In this document: piece after piece, positions 48,801 through 60,400 of the stretch
Position numbering within the stretch: the first letter of the stretch is position 1
Layout: every line of letters begins with the position of its first letter
Notes under the pieces: model-generated
The model's input: only the letters and a program-made list of their open reading frames with translations
Told to the model about the DNA's origin: nothing
The model's database searches: none
Made by a program: the position numbers and the translations under genes
DNA from: Daphnia pulex
Taxonomy: Eukaryota > Arthropoda > Branchiopoda > Diplostraca > Daphniidae
Reading direction: 5' to 3'
Assembly (NCBI RefSeq): GCF_021134715.1
Contig: NC_060023.1
Location: forward strand, 9,610,001 to 9,674,000
Length of the DNA stretch: 64,000 nt

Positions 48801-50291
48801 TTCCCACGCTGATAACGACCGCGAATAGAGCAACGAGGAAGTAACCAGCAAAAATTAGTTATGAGAAGGTTCTCGAGCATGTCGTGTAGGTTGACTGTAC
48901 TGGCTACAAGCTATGCGCTCAGTCCTCTATAAGGTGTACAGCATCCTGATGGAATAGATTTCCGATTCGACGGCGACGACGCGAACGACGTGAAGAGATA
49001 TTGACCTCTGAAAACGAATCACAAATTCATAAATCATTGTCCGCATGAAGGTTGCATTCTACATAACAAAAATGTTTTTTAAAAAATCTCACTCAACGCT
49101 TATGACGTCAAACACACAAAAGTTATAGCAATTAAAAAAATTTACTTGCCTTTTTAAGTAGAAAATCAAAAATAATTTTTGTACGGGTCATTGAGTCAAC
49201 TAGGGATGGTGTTGAAACATTTGGCGACGAACCGATCACCAAAGAAGACGGACGATGAGTTTCAGCACGATCCCCAACAACAGAAATATTTCATTCGGAA
49301 TTTCGGCCAAGGCCAAGACCACGAGCTGGTGGCCCATCTCGCATTATTTCCAAGAACTACCAGGAGGCGTCATGTGGATCGGATTACTTTATTTTCATTT
49401 TAGACCCAAACGAAATCGATTCCGTTCTACTGATCAACATTATGAAAAATTATGTCGGGATGATCGTGAAACCGGAAACGTTCCCTCTCCGCATCCTAAA
49501 ACTTCTAATGATGGTGAGTTAGCGCTCATACGTTTCATGATCATAGTTAACTCAAACTTCGTCAAGTCTCAACTATTTTAAATTGTCCCCAAGACCCTAG
49601 AACAAAAGATTCATTTTATAAAGGACTTGAAACATAAATCGCACCGGCATGGGGTCTCTCCGCAGAAACGGTACGTAGGTGTAACTACAAGTAATAAAGG
49701 CTTTGTTAAATTCACGTTGCGATGTAATTAGTAAGTTTACATTTTTCCCAGTTCTTCGCATGGACTCGTTGCTCCCACTTATATTTTGGTTTAGTTTGCA
49801 AGAAAAGACCAAAACTGTTTTATAACAAAAGACCGAAGTAAAGTTTTACAGCTAGGGGAGATGTCGTTAGCCTACTATTTAAAAATTTCGTACCCAACAA
49901 TTTCAGGTGCATTTTTTTTTATTGAACCTTTTTTAAAAAGTTCAAAGACTAGTACGTAACGAACATGAAATTAGATTTTCTTAAATAATAATTTGGGTGA
50001 CAGACTTTTGCTGGGTCAGAAGTTTTAAAAAGAAAACGAGCATTGCAAGGCATTTTAAAGTGACTATAGCTAACGTTAAGAAATGTCCGTTGAGGAGACA
50101 ACATACTGTGTGAAATTTAAAACCCAATTAAGGGACCTACATTAAATATCGAATATTGTTTTCTTGACGATGGTTCCTAGCGTAGAACAGTTGACCATAG
50201 CACGAATTAAGAAGTCGTTAGCGCTTCTATGAAACAAATCTAAAAAAAAGGAAAAATACAATTTTAATAAGAGTATCATCATTTGCAAATA
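48801..50291. other. Region between kinase and FAM234-like gene
   Basis: About 1.5 kb. It may contain missing 5' exons of the receptor kinase on minus (a good acceptor sits near 49012, but the following reading frames stop quickly). The plus-strand ORF at 49255-49513 is listed separately. The rest, about 49.6-50.29 kb, is AT-rich with nothing recognisable. Confidence 0.25.
49255..49513 (+). CDS. Possible coding exon, unrecognised
   Basis: Plus-strand ORF with ATG at 49255, open to a strong splice donor (GATG|GTGAGT) at 49513/49514. The translation has a mixed, protein-like composition with one hydrophobic stretch (GGVMWIGLLYFHF) flanked by basic residues (RPKRNRFRS), reminiscent of small one-pass mitochondrial subunits, but no family is recognised. 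A downstream exon was not securely found. It could be a short gene on the strand opposite the kinase, or a chance ORF. Confidence 0.3.
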
Positions 50292-51574
50292 TTAAAATAA
50301 AAAAATGTTTTTACATCGTGTTTTCGGAATTCCGCTTGTAAGCGCATCACATTTTAGACAAGGAGGGAAATTTGGTGCTGAAGGTGATCGCCCATACGAC
50401 AAAAATCGACTGGTAACGTTTGTTTTACCAAACTCTGTAAAGGAAGAAATAAGTAGACATTAAAAAGTTCAAACATGATTTTGCCACGAATTACCTGGTT
50501 CTTTAAAACAAGAGTTGGACAACACACTGTGAATGGAAATCGACTGGTCGGTTGGGATGCAGGTTGTGTTTAGAGAAAACTGCCAGAGCAACTCTCCATT
50601 ACTTCCCGATATGCCAATGAAAAACTGCGCCTTTGAATCGCCCATGATGACAGCAATATCAGAAATGGCATCATTATTGAGATCAGCAAATGCCTCGATA
50701 TCAATTATTCTTAATTCGGCAGCTGGCTTTATTTTTAAATCCTCTCGTGGAATTTGAAATTGCCACATTAGAGATCCTACACAGAAATTTAAAATTTAAC
50801 CATAGAGTAAACTGTGATAATTGGTACTGGCTAAGAATGCCTTACCTGTAAGGGAGTTTAATGCTGAGAGACTTTTAACAACAGGGAACAGCAAACAGTC
50901 ATCAACGCCATCATTGTCCACATCAATCAGGGAGCAATTGAGATACTGAATTGCTTCTGTAAAATTTTTCTCCCAAACTAATTTCCCATCTGCAGCTCGA
51001 ATGCCAAGCAAGTTATTTGATTCATTACTAAAGCAATATGAACTTGAAATGGAATGAGTAGTTTTGCTGCTTAACAAGATCAGCATTTCCTTTGACTTGC
51101 TAGTTAGTGACGAAGCCATTCCCATAGCCTGTACTCCTGATGTAAAAATGTTTAAAATCATTATTTCAAAGAAAACCATGCACAGTTATTCAAAATACCT
51201 TTTCCTGTCAAATTAACTTCCCAATCTTTGGTTTTCACACTATGTGTAGCTTTGCAAGTGTCATACTCACAAGGTAGAATCCACAAGAAGAGGATGATGA
51301 AAGCCACACAATTCGCTATTGAAAATGCTAGAGCGATCTTTCTCCCCGCTGACATGGAAGGTTTTTCCATTTGCTGAGGAGCAACACCACCTGAATGATC
51401 TGTGAAGAGAAAAAAAATGGCAGTCATATTAAAATGGTCAACTTAACGTTCTTGTTCTTGCATACCATATTGAGGAGATTTTTCGTCAAAGTTGAGAGTC
51501 GATGAGTTAAAAAGTTCACTCTCGGAATCTTCACCTTCATTGCTAGAGTGTACTTGTGGAACTGGCTTATACAT
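50292..51574 (-). CDS. FAM234-like (ITFG3-type) single-pass membrane protein, short form
   Basis: Predicted type II membrane protein of 341 residues from five exons (51574-51466, 51399-51199, 51136-50846, 50776-50495, 50434-50292), frame unbroken. An acidic cytoplasmic N-terminus precedes a TM segment (IALAFSIANCVAFIILFLWI) and PCEYDTC. The ectodomain contains FG-GAP/PQQ-like beta-propeller strands: AADGKLVWEKNF, NCSLIDVDNDGVDDCLLFPV, LNSLTGSLMWQF, IEAFADLNNDAISDIAVIMG and GSNGELLWQF. The D-x-N/D-x-D-G/A-x-x-D loops resemble Ca-binding integrin-alpha repeats, matching FAM234A/B. Function in animals is poorly known. FAM234 proteins are usually about 550-600 residues, so the C-terminal half of the propeller appears absent. 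The last exon (GRSPSAPNFPPCLKCDALTS) follows a textbook acceptor but does not look like propeller sequence. Confidence 0.78.
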
Positions 51575-52060
51575 ATTGCACGAATATAAAAAGAAGTAGA
51601 CCGGTGGATTCAAAAGTAAAAAAGCATTCGTATTGTGACTAGTCTTTAGGAGCCTTTTGGAGTGTCAGCAGACGATCAAAACAAATCAATTTCTCAATAA
51701 TTAGGAGGATCGGCGTTGCCAGACCATTCCACTGTCTCTTATTTCGGTAATTCGATATTCTTCTCGACTCTTTATTTCCTGACAGTGACAGAATTCGAAC
51801 TACGCAGAAGCTAATAATTTATCTAATAACAGCAAATTATTAATTGTATCTAAGTTCAAAAAATCTAACAACCGATTTCCGCACAAACTTTTCAAGTGAT
51901 GACGAAAAACTGTCGCAAGAAGAATATCTGTATTAGAAATCAAACAATTTTCGCTACACACCGAAGTGTGTAAATACATGAGGGAACAAACGCAAATGAG
52001 GAAACGACGCATTGTAAAATACAACAGCACGAAAAAATAAGATTGATGAGCTCGGGAATT
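51575..52060. other. Spacer, FAM234-like 5' side
   Basis: Holds the FAM234-like promoter region and the 3' flank of the orphan gene. A minus-strand ORF at 51800-52030 opens with a hydrophobic stretch but resembles nothing. No gene is assigned. Confidence 0.25.
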
Positions 52061-52677
52061 TCAAGCGAAAATACAGCTCAAAAGACGTGCACCCCAGCTG
52101 GGCATGTCAACTTTGCGATCCGAATCATAGTCGATTACCAGATTTTTGTTTGCCTTTGAATCCTTGCCTACACTACTGGTCTTCTTATTCAAGTTATTTA
52201 TCTCTCCGACACGAAAGTTGGTCTAAAAACAAAAACCCAAAGAATTCAAAACGATCCGAAAAGAATAATTTAAATCGTATAGAACTATTACCGTTGATGC
52301 AATAGATTCCTGATAAAAAGGCAAGGTGCGGTAAATCGAGTGAAGTGTTTCGTTTGTTGGACCAAGCTCATCCCATCCGTGATCGTTCAGTGCTGATATC
52401 TGGCAAGCACAAACCAAATATCGTTCATTGAAATGAATTACTCAATCAAACCAATATTCTTTACCTGATTGAATCTCCACGGCTGGTGGACGATACAACA
52501 ATTGAATCTGTACGCAAGTGTTCCTTTAAGACACAAATAGCGCTGAATTTCTCTATCGCACGCGGCTTGTTCACTGAAATTGACCGTATTCCGGCGCGTG
52601 AATAAAGCTGAACGAATTCTTCTGTCCCGTTGAGACTTGGTTATAGCCAAGACTAACTCTTGCTCCGTCAACACCAT
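52061..52677 (-). CDS. Orphan three-exon gene, 160 residues
   Basis: Exons 52677-52465 (71 codons), 52399-52292 (36 codons) and 52222-52061 (53 codons plus stop) join in phase 0 with good GT-AG borders, which supports a real gene. The start is MVLTEQELVLAITKSQRD, charged and helical. A Cys-bearing block follows (ACDREIQRYLCLKG, FNCCIVHQPWRFNQ), then NDHGWDELGPTNETLHSIY and a Lys/Asn/Asp-rich tail ending MPSWGARLLSCIFA. There is no signal peptide at this ATG. An acceptor-like site just upstream (about 52692) suggests a 5' UTR intron, and an in-frame-unlinked hydrophobic ATG ORF lies at 52906 (MWSLLFFFSFCSICFLF). I do not recognise the family; it may be lineage-specific. Confidence 0.55.
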
Positions 52678-53810
52678 TCTCGGTTCCGACCTATAATAAC
52701 AATATTCGGGTAACAAGCTTGGCTTCAAACTTTGTATCGGTCGCTAAACGTAATACTCTCCGCAGTAGGCTATAGACTAATACCCACGAGATTAGTATAC
52801 GGATATTGTGTACGACTCCACCCTCTACTAAACTTTTGTTTGGCTTCTGTTTACAAAACAGAAAGCAGATGGAACAAAAAGAAAAAAAGAATAACAAGCT
52901 CCACATTGTGATCTGAGACGACTGGTCTGAGGAATTTGACTAGCAAAGCGAAAAAGTTAATACTTTTTCCAAGGAACCGTTACACACAATTTATGATGCC
53001 TTTTGTCAACCGTTGGTCGGCAGCTGGTTTAATACTCTGGGAAAAAATGGAGAAACATGAACCTTATGGACTGTGGCTGATGTATCAAATACGTCGAGGA
53101 AACGAACAAAAAGCTAAGGCGTTGACAACTTATAACTACTGCTTTTGTGGAACCCCATTCAACCTAGGCTTAGATTTACACTTGTTCAAATAATAATATT
53201 TACTACCTAGTTCAGCATGCTTCCAGCAACATGTTTCCCATAACAGAAATAAATCCCACACAATTGTCGAAAAACACTTTCTCAATATTCTAAAAGACAT
53301 GTATAAACAAGAACTACTAAAAAGTCGTGATTCTCAACTTACCAAAAATGTGTTTGCTTGTTATCGAGATATTCCCTACCGGCTAGCTGCTCACTCGACG
53401 AGAATCAACACGTGCCAGGCTGCCAGCACTGGAACGTTTTCAAGTAGAGTGGGATATATGTTTTGTGAATTTTTCAAAACCGCAGTAGACACTTGATTAC
53501 AAGCAACCGCTATTTTATTCTCTCACGATAGCAACACTCTTTTGAGATAAAACGTCTCAATAAATACCGTGACGCAGTTTCACCAGCACATTCTTCCACT
53601 CAGCTGTTTTTCACACTGATTTGTGCAATGTCAGCCGGGTTGAAAGAGCCTGAGGCATCTTTTTCAAACCTAGTGGTAATATTTTGCAACAGTTAAATAA
53701 TAAAAACCAAAAACTTTAAAAAAAATAAAATAATTGAAAAAAATAAAATAAACATGAAAAAAAGACGAAAAAAGATGAAAAAAAAGAAATACATTTTATT
53801 GTTGAAAAAC
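52678..53810. other. Spacer between orphan gene and Arp6
   Basis: About 1.1 kb. It includes the minus-strand signal-peptide-like ORF at 52906 noted under the orphan gene, two short plus-strand ORFs (52936-53193 and 53299-53496) with no recognisable similarity, and an A-rich run at 53700-53790 by the Arp6 3' end. No secure gene. Confidence 0.25.
53700..53790. repeat. A-rich low-complexity tract
   Basis: Repeated short A runs interrupted by T, G and C (AAATAAAAT-, GAAAAAAAG-like units) directly downstream of the Arp6 stop codon on minus. Read on the minus strand it is a long T-rich tract after the stop. Confidence 0.6.
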
Positions 53811-55406
53811 TCATACATCAAAACGTTGAAGACATAAAGAAAATCCATGTTCTTCATATTCTCGACGTGTTACCAACTGAGAAGAAAATTGAGGATCTTT
53901 AGTTAAGCTACATCCTCCTCGCCAGGCATCTGTGACTGGACTATAAGGAGTTGAAAGATGAGATATTGGGTGATGGTTAATGTCGATTCAAATAAATGAA
54001 TGGTAAAATATTGTATTTTACTTGGATGCCATGTTGATACGGACTTCGCACTCGGCCGGAGCCATCGTCCTAACATCTTTTTCAACCCTTTCTTTGAAGT
54101 TGAGCAAAGAACAAGATCCGCCGATCAGCAAAATATTTTTGTACAAATGGCTTTGAACTTCGGAAGGAAATTGTTCAATCACGTGAACAATGGCTTCGGA
54201 TATTCCCATTTGCTGGATTCCAATGTCAGATGGATGAAACAACAGTTCTGGGACAGCGAAACGTTCGTTATTCATCCTGATAACCTAGCAAGACGAAAAG
54301 TGTAATGTATTATAACATTTGAACAAAAACGTCTGGCATCAGCAAAAAATTTCAGACCTGTTCGCCGGACCCTGCTTCGTCCTTTGGTCGCACATAGCCT
54401 CTACGAATGGTTGTAAAATCAGGAAGGATGTAGTCTACAACGAACGGATTGTCTTTTCCTCTCTTTTGAGACAACGCCATATCGCTATTAAAATCTGTGG
54501 ATACAATGCAAGTGTCTTCTTTCAACTGGTTGATAACGTACGTTTCATCCATGACGTTCAATTGCCTGTAAATGGCAATTAAAACATACTATTTTAAAAA
54601 CTTGTTATTTATTTATAACTTGTGTGTGAAGGTTACCTATAGGAAATTATGTCTTTCAGATGATTGGTTAATACCTTGCCGCCAATTTCAATCCTATGAA
54701 CAAATTCTGTGATTTTCTTTCCTTGTACATAAGGGATTAAGTGTGTGAAACTGTAACCACAGTCTACCACCAAGCAGCACAATTCAGAAGGGTTCTCTTT
54801 TCCATATTTGTAGGCACTCAAAGTTCCAGCTGTAATAACATTAAAATTCCATGAGGAAAAGATTAAATTAATTAACCAGAGACAAAAACTCACGGTTAAT
54901 TGTCAGGAGAGATTCACACTCCACTTCTTCAAACCAATATTCACATATTCCTTCCTGAATAGACTGGAAATTTAGATATGGCTGAGTCAAAACAAGTGAA
55001 GTTGAATTGATGTGAACATTAAAGCAGTCTTTTCCCATCAAGTAATCCCAAACATCTTTCTGAGTGTCCCAATTAATTAGATAGCCCTAAATTAAAAAGA
55101 TATAGTAAATTCATTTTTATAAATTGTGAAGTAATTAAGTTGCATACTTTTTGAACAGGGAGTATATAGTAGAGACCAGAAACATCCCGACATTCATCAA
55201 GCTGGTCACCGATGAAAGGCCTCCTTCTTTCACTTTTTGCTTTCATTACTGCATTTGGCATGACACTATTGAGGGTGGATATGGTTTATACTAAACGAAA
55301 ACATTATGAATCTTTGTTATATTTACCGGGGTTCTGCATTATTTGCAAAACCGGCTTTGATGTTGAATCCTCCATTATCCAACACAAAAATGTGCTTTGC
55401 AGCCAT
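53811..55406 (-). CDS. Arp6: Actin-related protein 6 (Arp6)
   Basis: Nuclear actin-related protein of the SWR1/SRCAP chromatin remodeller that deposits H2A.Z. Six or seven exons. The start at 55406 reads MAAKHIFVLDNGGFNIKAGF, an actin-fold phosphate-1 loop. The second exon has VMPNAVMKAKSERRRPFIGD, then LDECRDVSGLYYILPVQKGY. Later come LVVDCGYSFTHLIPYVQGKK and RIEIGGKVLTNHLKDIISYR, then NVMDETYVINQLKEDTC, ERFAVPELLFHPSDIGIQQM and LIGGSCSLLNFKERV. The C-terminal exon, joined at 53.98 kb, gives NPVTDAWRGG then VTRREYEEHG and ends LQRFDV, all typical of Arp6 rather than actin or Arp4/5. The gene appears complete. Confidence 0.95.
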
Positions 55407-55787
55407 TGTTGATGCTAGTGGGAGAGAAGGAAATGCATTTTGTATCAATATTAAGCTGTTACAATAACTTTTTACTAAATCAAAACATACATTATTAGTT
55501 TTGGAGTAAAATAAGAAAAAAACCTTTCAAACGCTGCGTCGAAAAACGAAAAACAATAATAACAAATGAGCAAATGCGCAATTTAGTGAAGTTGTCCCAG
55601 TTTTATTTAATTCGTTCATTTCGGGTCGACAATCAATGAATCAAGTAGATTTTCGATTTATTTAGCTTCATTAATATTTATGCAGTTTAGAATTTCGGGT
55701 CGACAATCAATGAATCAAGTAGATTTTCGATTTATTTAGCTTCATTAATATTTATGCAGTTTAGAAAAATGAAATAATGCGTCACTG
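55407..55787. other. Arp6 5' region and CA1 3' flank
   Basis: About 380 bp holding the Arp6 promoter/5' UTR and the CA1 3' UTR. Contains the 74-bp tandem duplication annotated separately. No other gene. Confidence 0.35.
55618..55765. repeat. Perfect 74-bp tandem duplication
   Basis: Two adjacent, identical 74-bp copies (55618-55691 and 55692-55765) beginning at the ATTTCGGGTCGAC block and ending at GCAGTTTAGA. They lie 22 bases beyond the CA1 stop, in its likely 3' UTR. The absence of mismatches indicates a recent duplication. Confidence 0.9.
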
Positions 55788-57405
55788 TTATAAATTTACA
55801 CCTAAAATGGTTAGGAAAGAATTTGCATAAAAAGAAAATACGCATGTGCTATATTGATAGATGTCGACGATAGGTGAGGAAGAATGAGACCAGTTTATCG
55901 TAATATGACATCCGGAACGAGATCTATATGTGACGGTGCGTCCGCTCAACGACTGAACGGGCCGGTAATTATTTACCAAAGTTAAACTATCTCTTCCTTT
56001 TAAAAGTCTAAATTTCGATAGCTGTAATTTTTTTTTTTGGATAATAGTATTAAAACAAAAATACTTTAAACATGAAGGAATCTCTACCTGGCTCTCGGAG
56101 ATAGTGATGGAATCATCAAAAACAGTCCAGATAATAATTTCCTCACATCCGGGCGTTGTAAAAGAACCGGAATAGCGGAAGAATGTGGTGGTTCGAGACG
56201 GTAATAAATCTTTAAATGAAATCAGATTTACCAGTGTCGTTTCGTCACCGTCTTCGTCAACTTCATTCAACTGATCAACGACAGCTCGGAATGCTGAATT
56301 AATCTTTTTCCCTACCTTTGACATTTGTTTTAGAATAACTCGAATAATATTAAGAAGATTAGCTAAATTAACAAACCTTAATGAGAACACCCAAAACGGC
56401 TAGACCGTCATCATATTTCGTCGCTTCGGAGAACGATCCGTATTTGGTATTATAGTGAACCAAGTGAAGTTCAGCCGAATATCTTTAAAAATAATTTAAA
56501 AATAATCATAATTTCCACAATAATTTAAAAAATTAAATTAAATGTGCACTTTTTAGATTTGATTCGATGCTCGCTGCCGTGCGATGAATCATTTCCCCAG
56601 TGAAAGTGAAATTGAACGAAATTGTATCGATTTGATAATCCGCCGCCGGTAATAAAGGGTATAGACTCTGCCGGAATGCTCGAGGGAAGGCTAAACAACA
56701 CTGCGCAAGCCACAATATATAAAAACATAAAACAACAATAATAATTTTATTCGTGTATCCTCTTACCTGTGTGTCCATTATTGGTAACAGTCATCCGGTC
56801 GATGTTTCCGTAATTTCCAAAGTAAAATTTCGGGTAGGCTCTCAAAGAGGCCGTCTCAATGTTGATTGGCGATTGAAGGTTACTGCCACATGTTGGAAAT
56901 GAATGTTGCCAAGCCTCTGGGTCTATTAAAAAAAATTAATTAATTTTAATATTAAGGCTTGAGATAAATAAGTCTATACCTGTGTAACTCCAGGATGAGA
57001 TAGCTAAATAATTTATGAAGGAAAAAAAAGCAGCGCAAAGTGAAAGTGAAAATTGTTCTTGAAACAAAAAGCTTTAATGCCAACCACATTTATAAAAAAA
57101 GACATGTTACCCCGTTTTTTTTTAATTTCCCAATGTTCAATCCAAGGATTTTCATGGGTGCGGACCATGATGTTAGGGTTGATGACTGCTTGGTGATTTT
57201 TACCTGTGGTTTTTTTAGTCGAATAATCAAGACAGGCAGCTTGTTATTATTGCGCAGCTCGGGACAAAGTAGTGGTGACCTTGTTATTATTACCCTTTGT
57301 CGGTTTCACGTTTCTGATGGGCGAGTTGTTGACAATCTGCAAAAAGCTGCTGCACACGAGGAATGCCAATATTATGTGTTTAAGCAATAATAACTTTTCG
57401 GCCAT
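55788..57405 (-). CDS. Alpha-carbonic anhydrase, secreted type (CA1)
   Basis: Zinc enzyme interconverting CO2 and bicarbonate. The first exon (57405-57294) is short and encodes a signal peptide, [20 protein letters not shown]; its phase-1 donor (AAAGG|GTAATA) fits exon 2 (57003-56980, ISSWSYT). Then come [15 protein letters not shown], the zinc pair [18 protein letters not shown], the third zinc His in [15 protein letters not shown], and the Thr199 region [13 protein letters not shown]. The last exon (56021-55788) has [15 protein letters not shown] and a hydrophobic C-terminus ([18 protein letters not shown]), possibly a GPI-type signal (inference). All three His ligands and the active-site Thr are present, so it should be active. 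Its paralog CA2 lies about 4.2 kb upstream, same orientation. The role is presumably haemolymph or gill pH and ion regulation, or cuticle calcification. Confidence 0.92.
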
Positions 57406-60400
57406 ATTTGAATTATTGGCGCCAGTAATTAATTTACGTCACGATTAAAAATTTCGTATCTTCAGACAGAAGAAAATATTTTTGTATCCTTGGTTTCTTT
57501 TTTTTAATAAGTGGCACAACTTAAATTTCAACTTTAATTACAAATTCTCTGAGCCAAGTATCACAGTCCCAAGTAAACAACGATGCTTGTCAAGCCTGTA
57601 TCACTTCTAACTCGACTTTTTCATCAGCCACCAAATTTGTTTTATTCTCAGAAATGACAATTTCACATACGTTTGTACAGGTAGTTGAGTCGTCCAAACG
57701 TCGTTGTTCAATTTATTAAAAATAGAAAGAAGCTGTATAGGTTAAATTTGGATAGGCTCTCATCTATAGTTACCAACTGTTACCATCTTGCCTTCTGTAC
57801 TAAAGGATAAAAATGTTGACGCTTTTTCCTTTAGTAGAGAACATATGTGACGTAAGATGACAGAAAACACGGGAATCAGTTCGCCATCTAATGCGTGTTA
57901 TGTCTTTTTTAATGGCTGTTGTTATACAACAACTAATAAGAAAGAACATTTCATAGGAATTAGCAGGTGCTAAAAGCTGTTTAAAAGCTTCTAAAACGTT
58001 GTTTCTATTATTAAAAGCTTTTAAAGAAAGGTTGCTGGTTTCCATAACCACGCCCAGTTTGGGAAAACCAACTCCCACGTCGAGATCAATGCGGCACATT
58101 CAGAAAGAAAGAGTTATACAGCTGTCGTGAAACTGTAGAAAAATCGTTAATTAAATAAGGAATGGTATAGCTTAAGTCCTTATAAAGTATACCAATAAGG
58201 AAAGATATAACCTTCTTGGAAATGGGTTTTCGATATAACAAGTGGAGCGGTGCTGCGATCTGTTCTGATTTATGTATTACGGATCGTATATTTTAATTTT
58301 TTTTCCTATTGATTTCACCTTGAAACTATAAGTGATTCTTCCAGTGCGGTTAACAGGTTACACCCTTTAGCTAAACAGCTCGATAAAAAAATATAATACT
58401 TTGCTATATGGGATAAGGACACACTGGTGTTATTGATGTTTGGGATCCGAACGCTGCCAAGCAAGTCAACGAACCGTGATGGCAGTGAACGTAATGATAC
58501 TTGCGACTGTAATGGCATTCGATCACCATAAATCAACTGGTTCGAATGTAACCCTGACTTGTGTATACTATCTCCGCTTAGTTAAAAAACAAACAAATTC
58601 TTGGAAAATGTGGAGCAAATTCAATGTAAAACGCGCTGGCTGAATAAATTCAGAAAATCGGGTTTTCTCAAAATGGAATTAATTTAGGAAAAGCACAATT
58701 TACAATTATAATCGCATTGGATTTTTTTTTATTCTTCGGAACCGCAAATAAATCAATTTTGATAAAAACAGATAACATAATAACAAGCTTAATAGTATAC
58801 GAGAAAAATTGCGAATTGCTCAATTCGCCCACGTAAAAATTTTTTACAGTGATTAGAATGTCATTTTTCCCATTCGAATCAGGTCATCATTTAATCGCAT
58901 TCATCGTGCAAAATAATAGATTTTTTTGCGTAACCCCCGTTAAATCCGAACGTAGTATTTTGCGATTTTTAATTCTTCTTTTCTTTGACAGTAAAAACTC
59001 GTCGGAGTAAAAGTTCAACTTAGGAAATTGGACAGGTTTTGGTTTCCCTATAATGAACGAGGTTTATTATGTACGAAGCGATAAAAAAACATGATCTATA
59101 CTATAGTCTATATAACCATTTGATTACGAACGTGACTAGGGAAAACTCTAAACCAAGTATTTAAAAAAAGAATGCCACAAGTGAAAGGGAGTTAGTACCA
59201 GGTCCGAGCGAAATTATTTCCTTAATTTTAATCCAATTTGAAGTGCCTGTATTCAACATTAGTGGCCGCACTATTCTACATGTTTCCGTATCTGCAGCGG
59301 TTACAAGGTGAATACTAACGAATAGCTCCAATTTAGAACAATCCGTGAAAGTATAAGAGATATTTTTAGTGCGGCTAACTTTCAAGTTGGCGAAGTATAA
59401 ACCGACACCGCGGAGCAGGGTAAAAACAAGTCTAACTATGTCTAAAAAAAATAAAATCAAACGTGTAAAACTCTTTGACGTTAATAGAACATTTCTCCTT
59501 TTGACAACCAGCGCCAGTCCATTTTCCATGGGAAATTTTTGCCAGTCATTCCAACAAGTTCTATCAGAAGTTATACAGCTCTGTGTTACAAGCTTTACAT
59601 AGTCCATTTTCTATCAAGTAGCTTTCGAAATCTAGCGTCAATCTATGAGTAATTTATACGACAAGTCTAGACAAATGGATCGTACCCAATCGTACGTCAG
59701 CCAAAATGTTGTTGGCGTATAAATTTCGACCCAAGGCAATCTTATTGCTGTGTCCTCGCTCTTGAATTGCTCGGTAAAAACCAGTCTCACCTGAAAATGT
59801 AGAAATCACGTCTTCGATTAATGCAGTGTTGCAAGTTTTTATACCTAAATTCCAAAGCGCACAAAATTTCAGCTGAAATATTTGTGGCGCTATGTACACA
59901 TTTGCATATCTTTTCTAGCTCTCCTATAAGGTTCACATTCCATTCCGTTTACCCGGAAATGTCTCACTTTTGTAATACATAGCGCTGCTGGCCAACACCC
60001 ATGCCACCACACATCTAGTTTTAGTAAGACCCGTAGGCAAACATACGCCAACCAGTATACATTTTTCGTTTTTTTATTAGTTGGAATATAACCGTGAAAC
60101 AATAAACATTTAACATTCATCAAATTGATTCTATATTAAGGCTGTGATTGGAAAATGTGCCAAGTAATCTCGTCATGAATATACATAGTCTCCCGCAGAT
60201 TTGCACGAACCCGCCGTGTTCTCTCAACAGAAAAGAATCGGCTGTTAAAAATCAATTGAATGGAACACAATAATAAGAAATCGATTCCAGTCTCCACGTG
60301 TCTGTGGTCGGCGGTCGCACTTGGCCGCTGATCCGTGCGCCCCACATCAAAGTGACTACGGCGGGAGCCGCTCAAGGCGAAACGAAAATTTGATAATGAA

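Noticed and set aside
52936-53496. Two plus-strand ORFs (85 and 65 codons)
   Set aside because: No similarity, no clear splice structure or strong start; insufficient support for a gene.
53700-53790. A-rich tract as a retroposon tail
   Set aside because: It directly follows the Arp6 stop, has no target-site duplication and no adjacent element; ordinary low-complexity 3' sequence.
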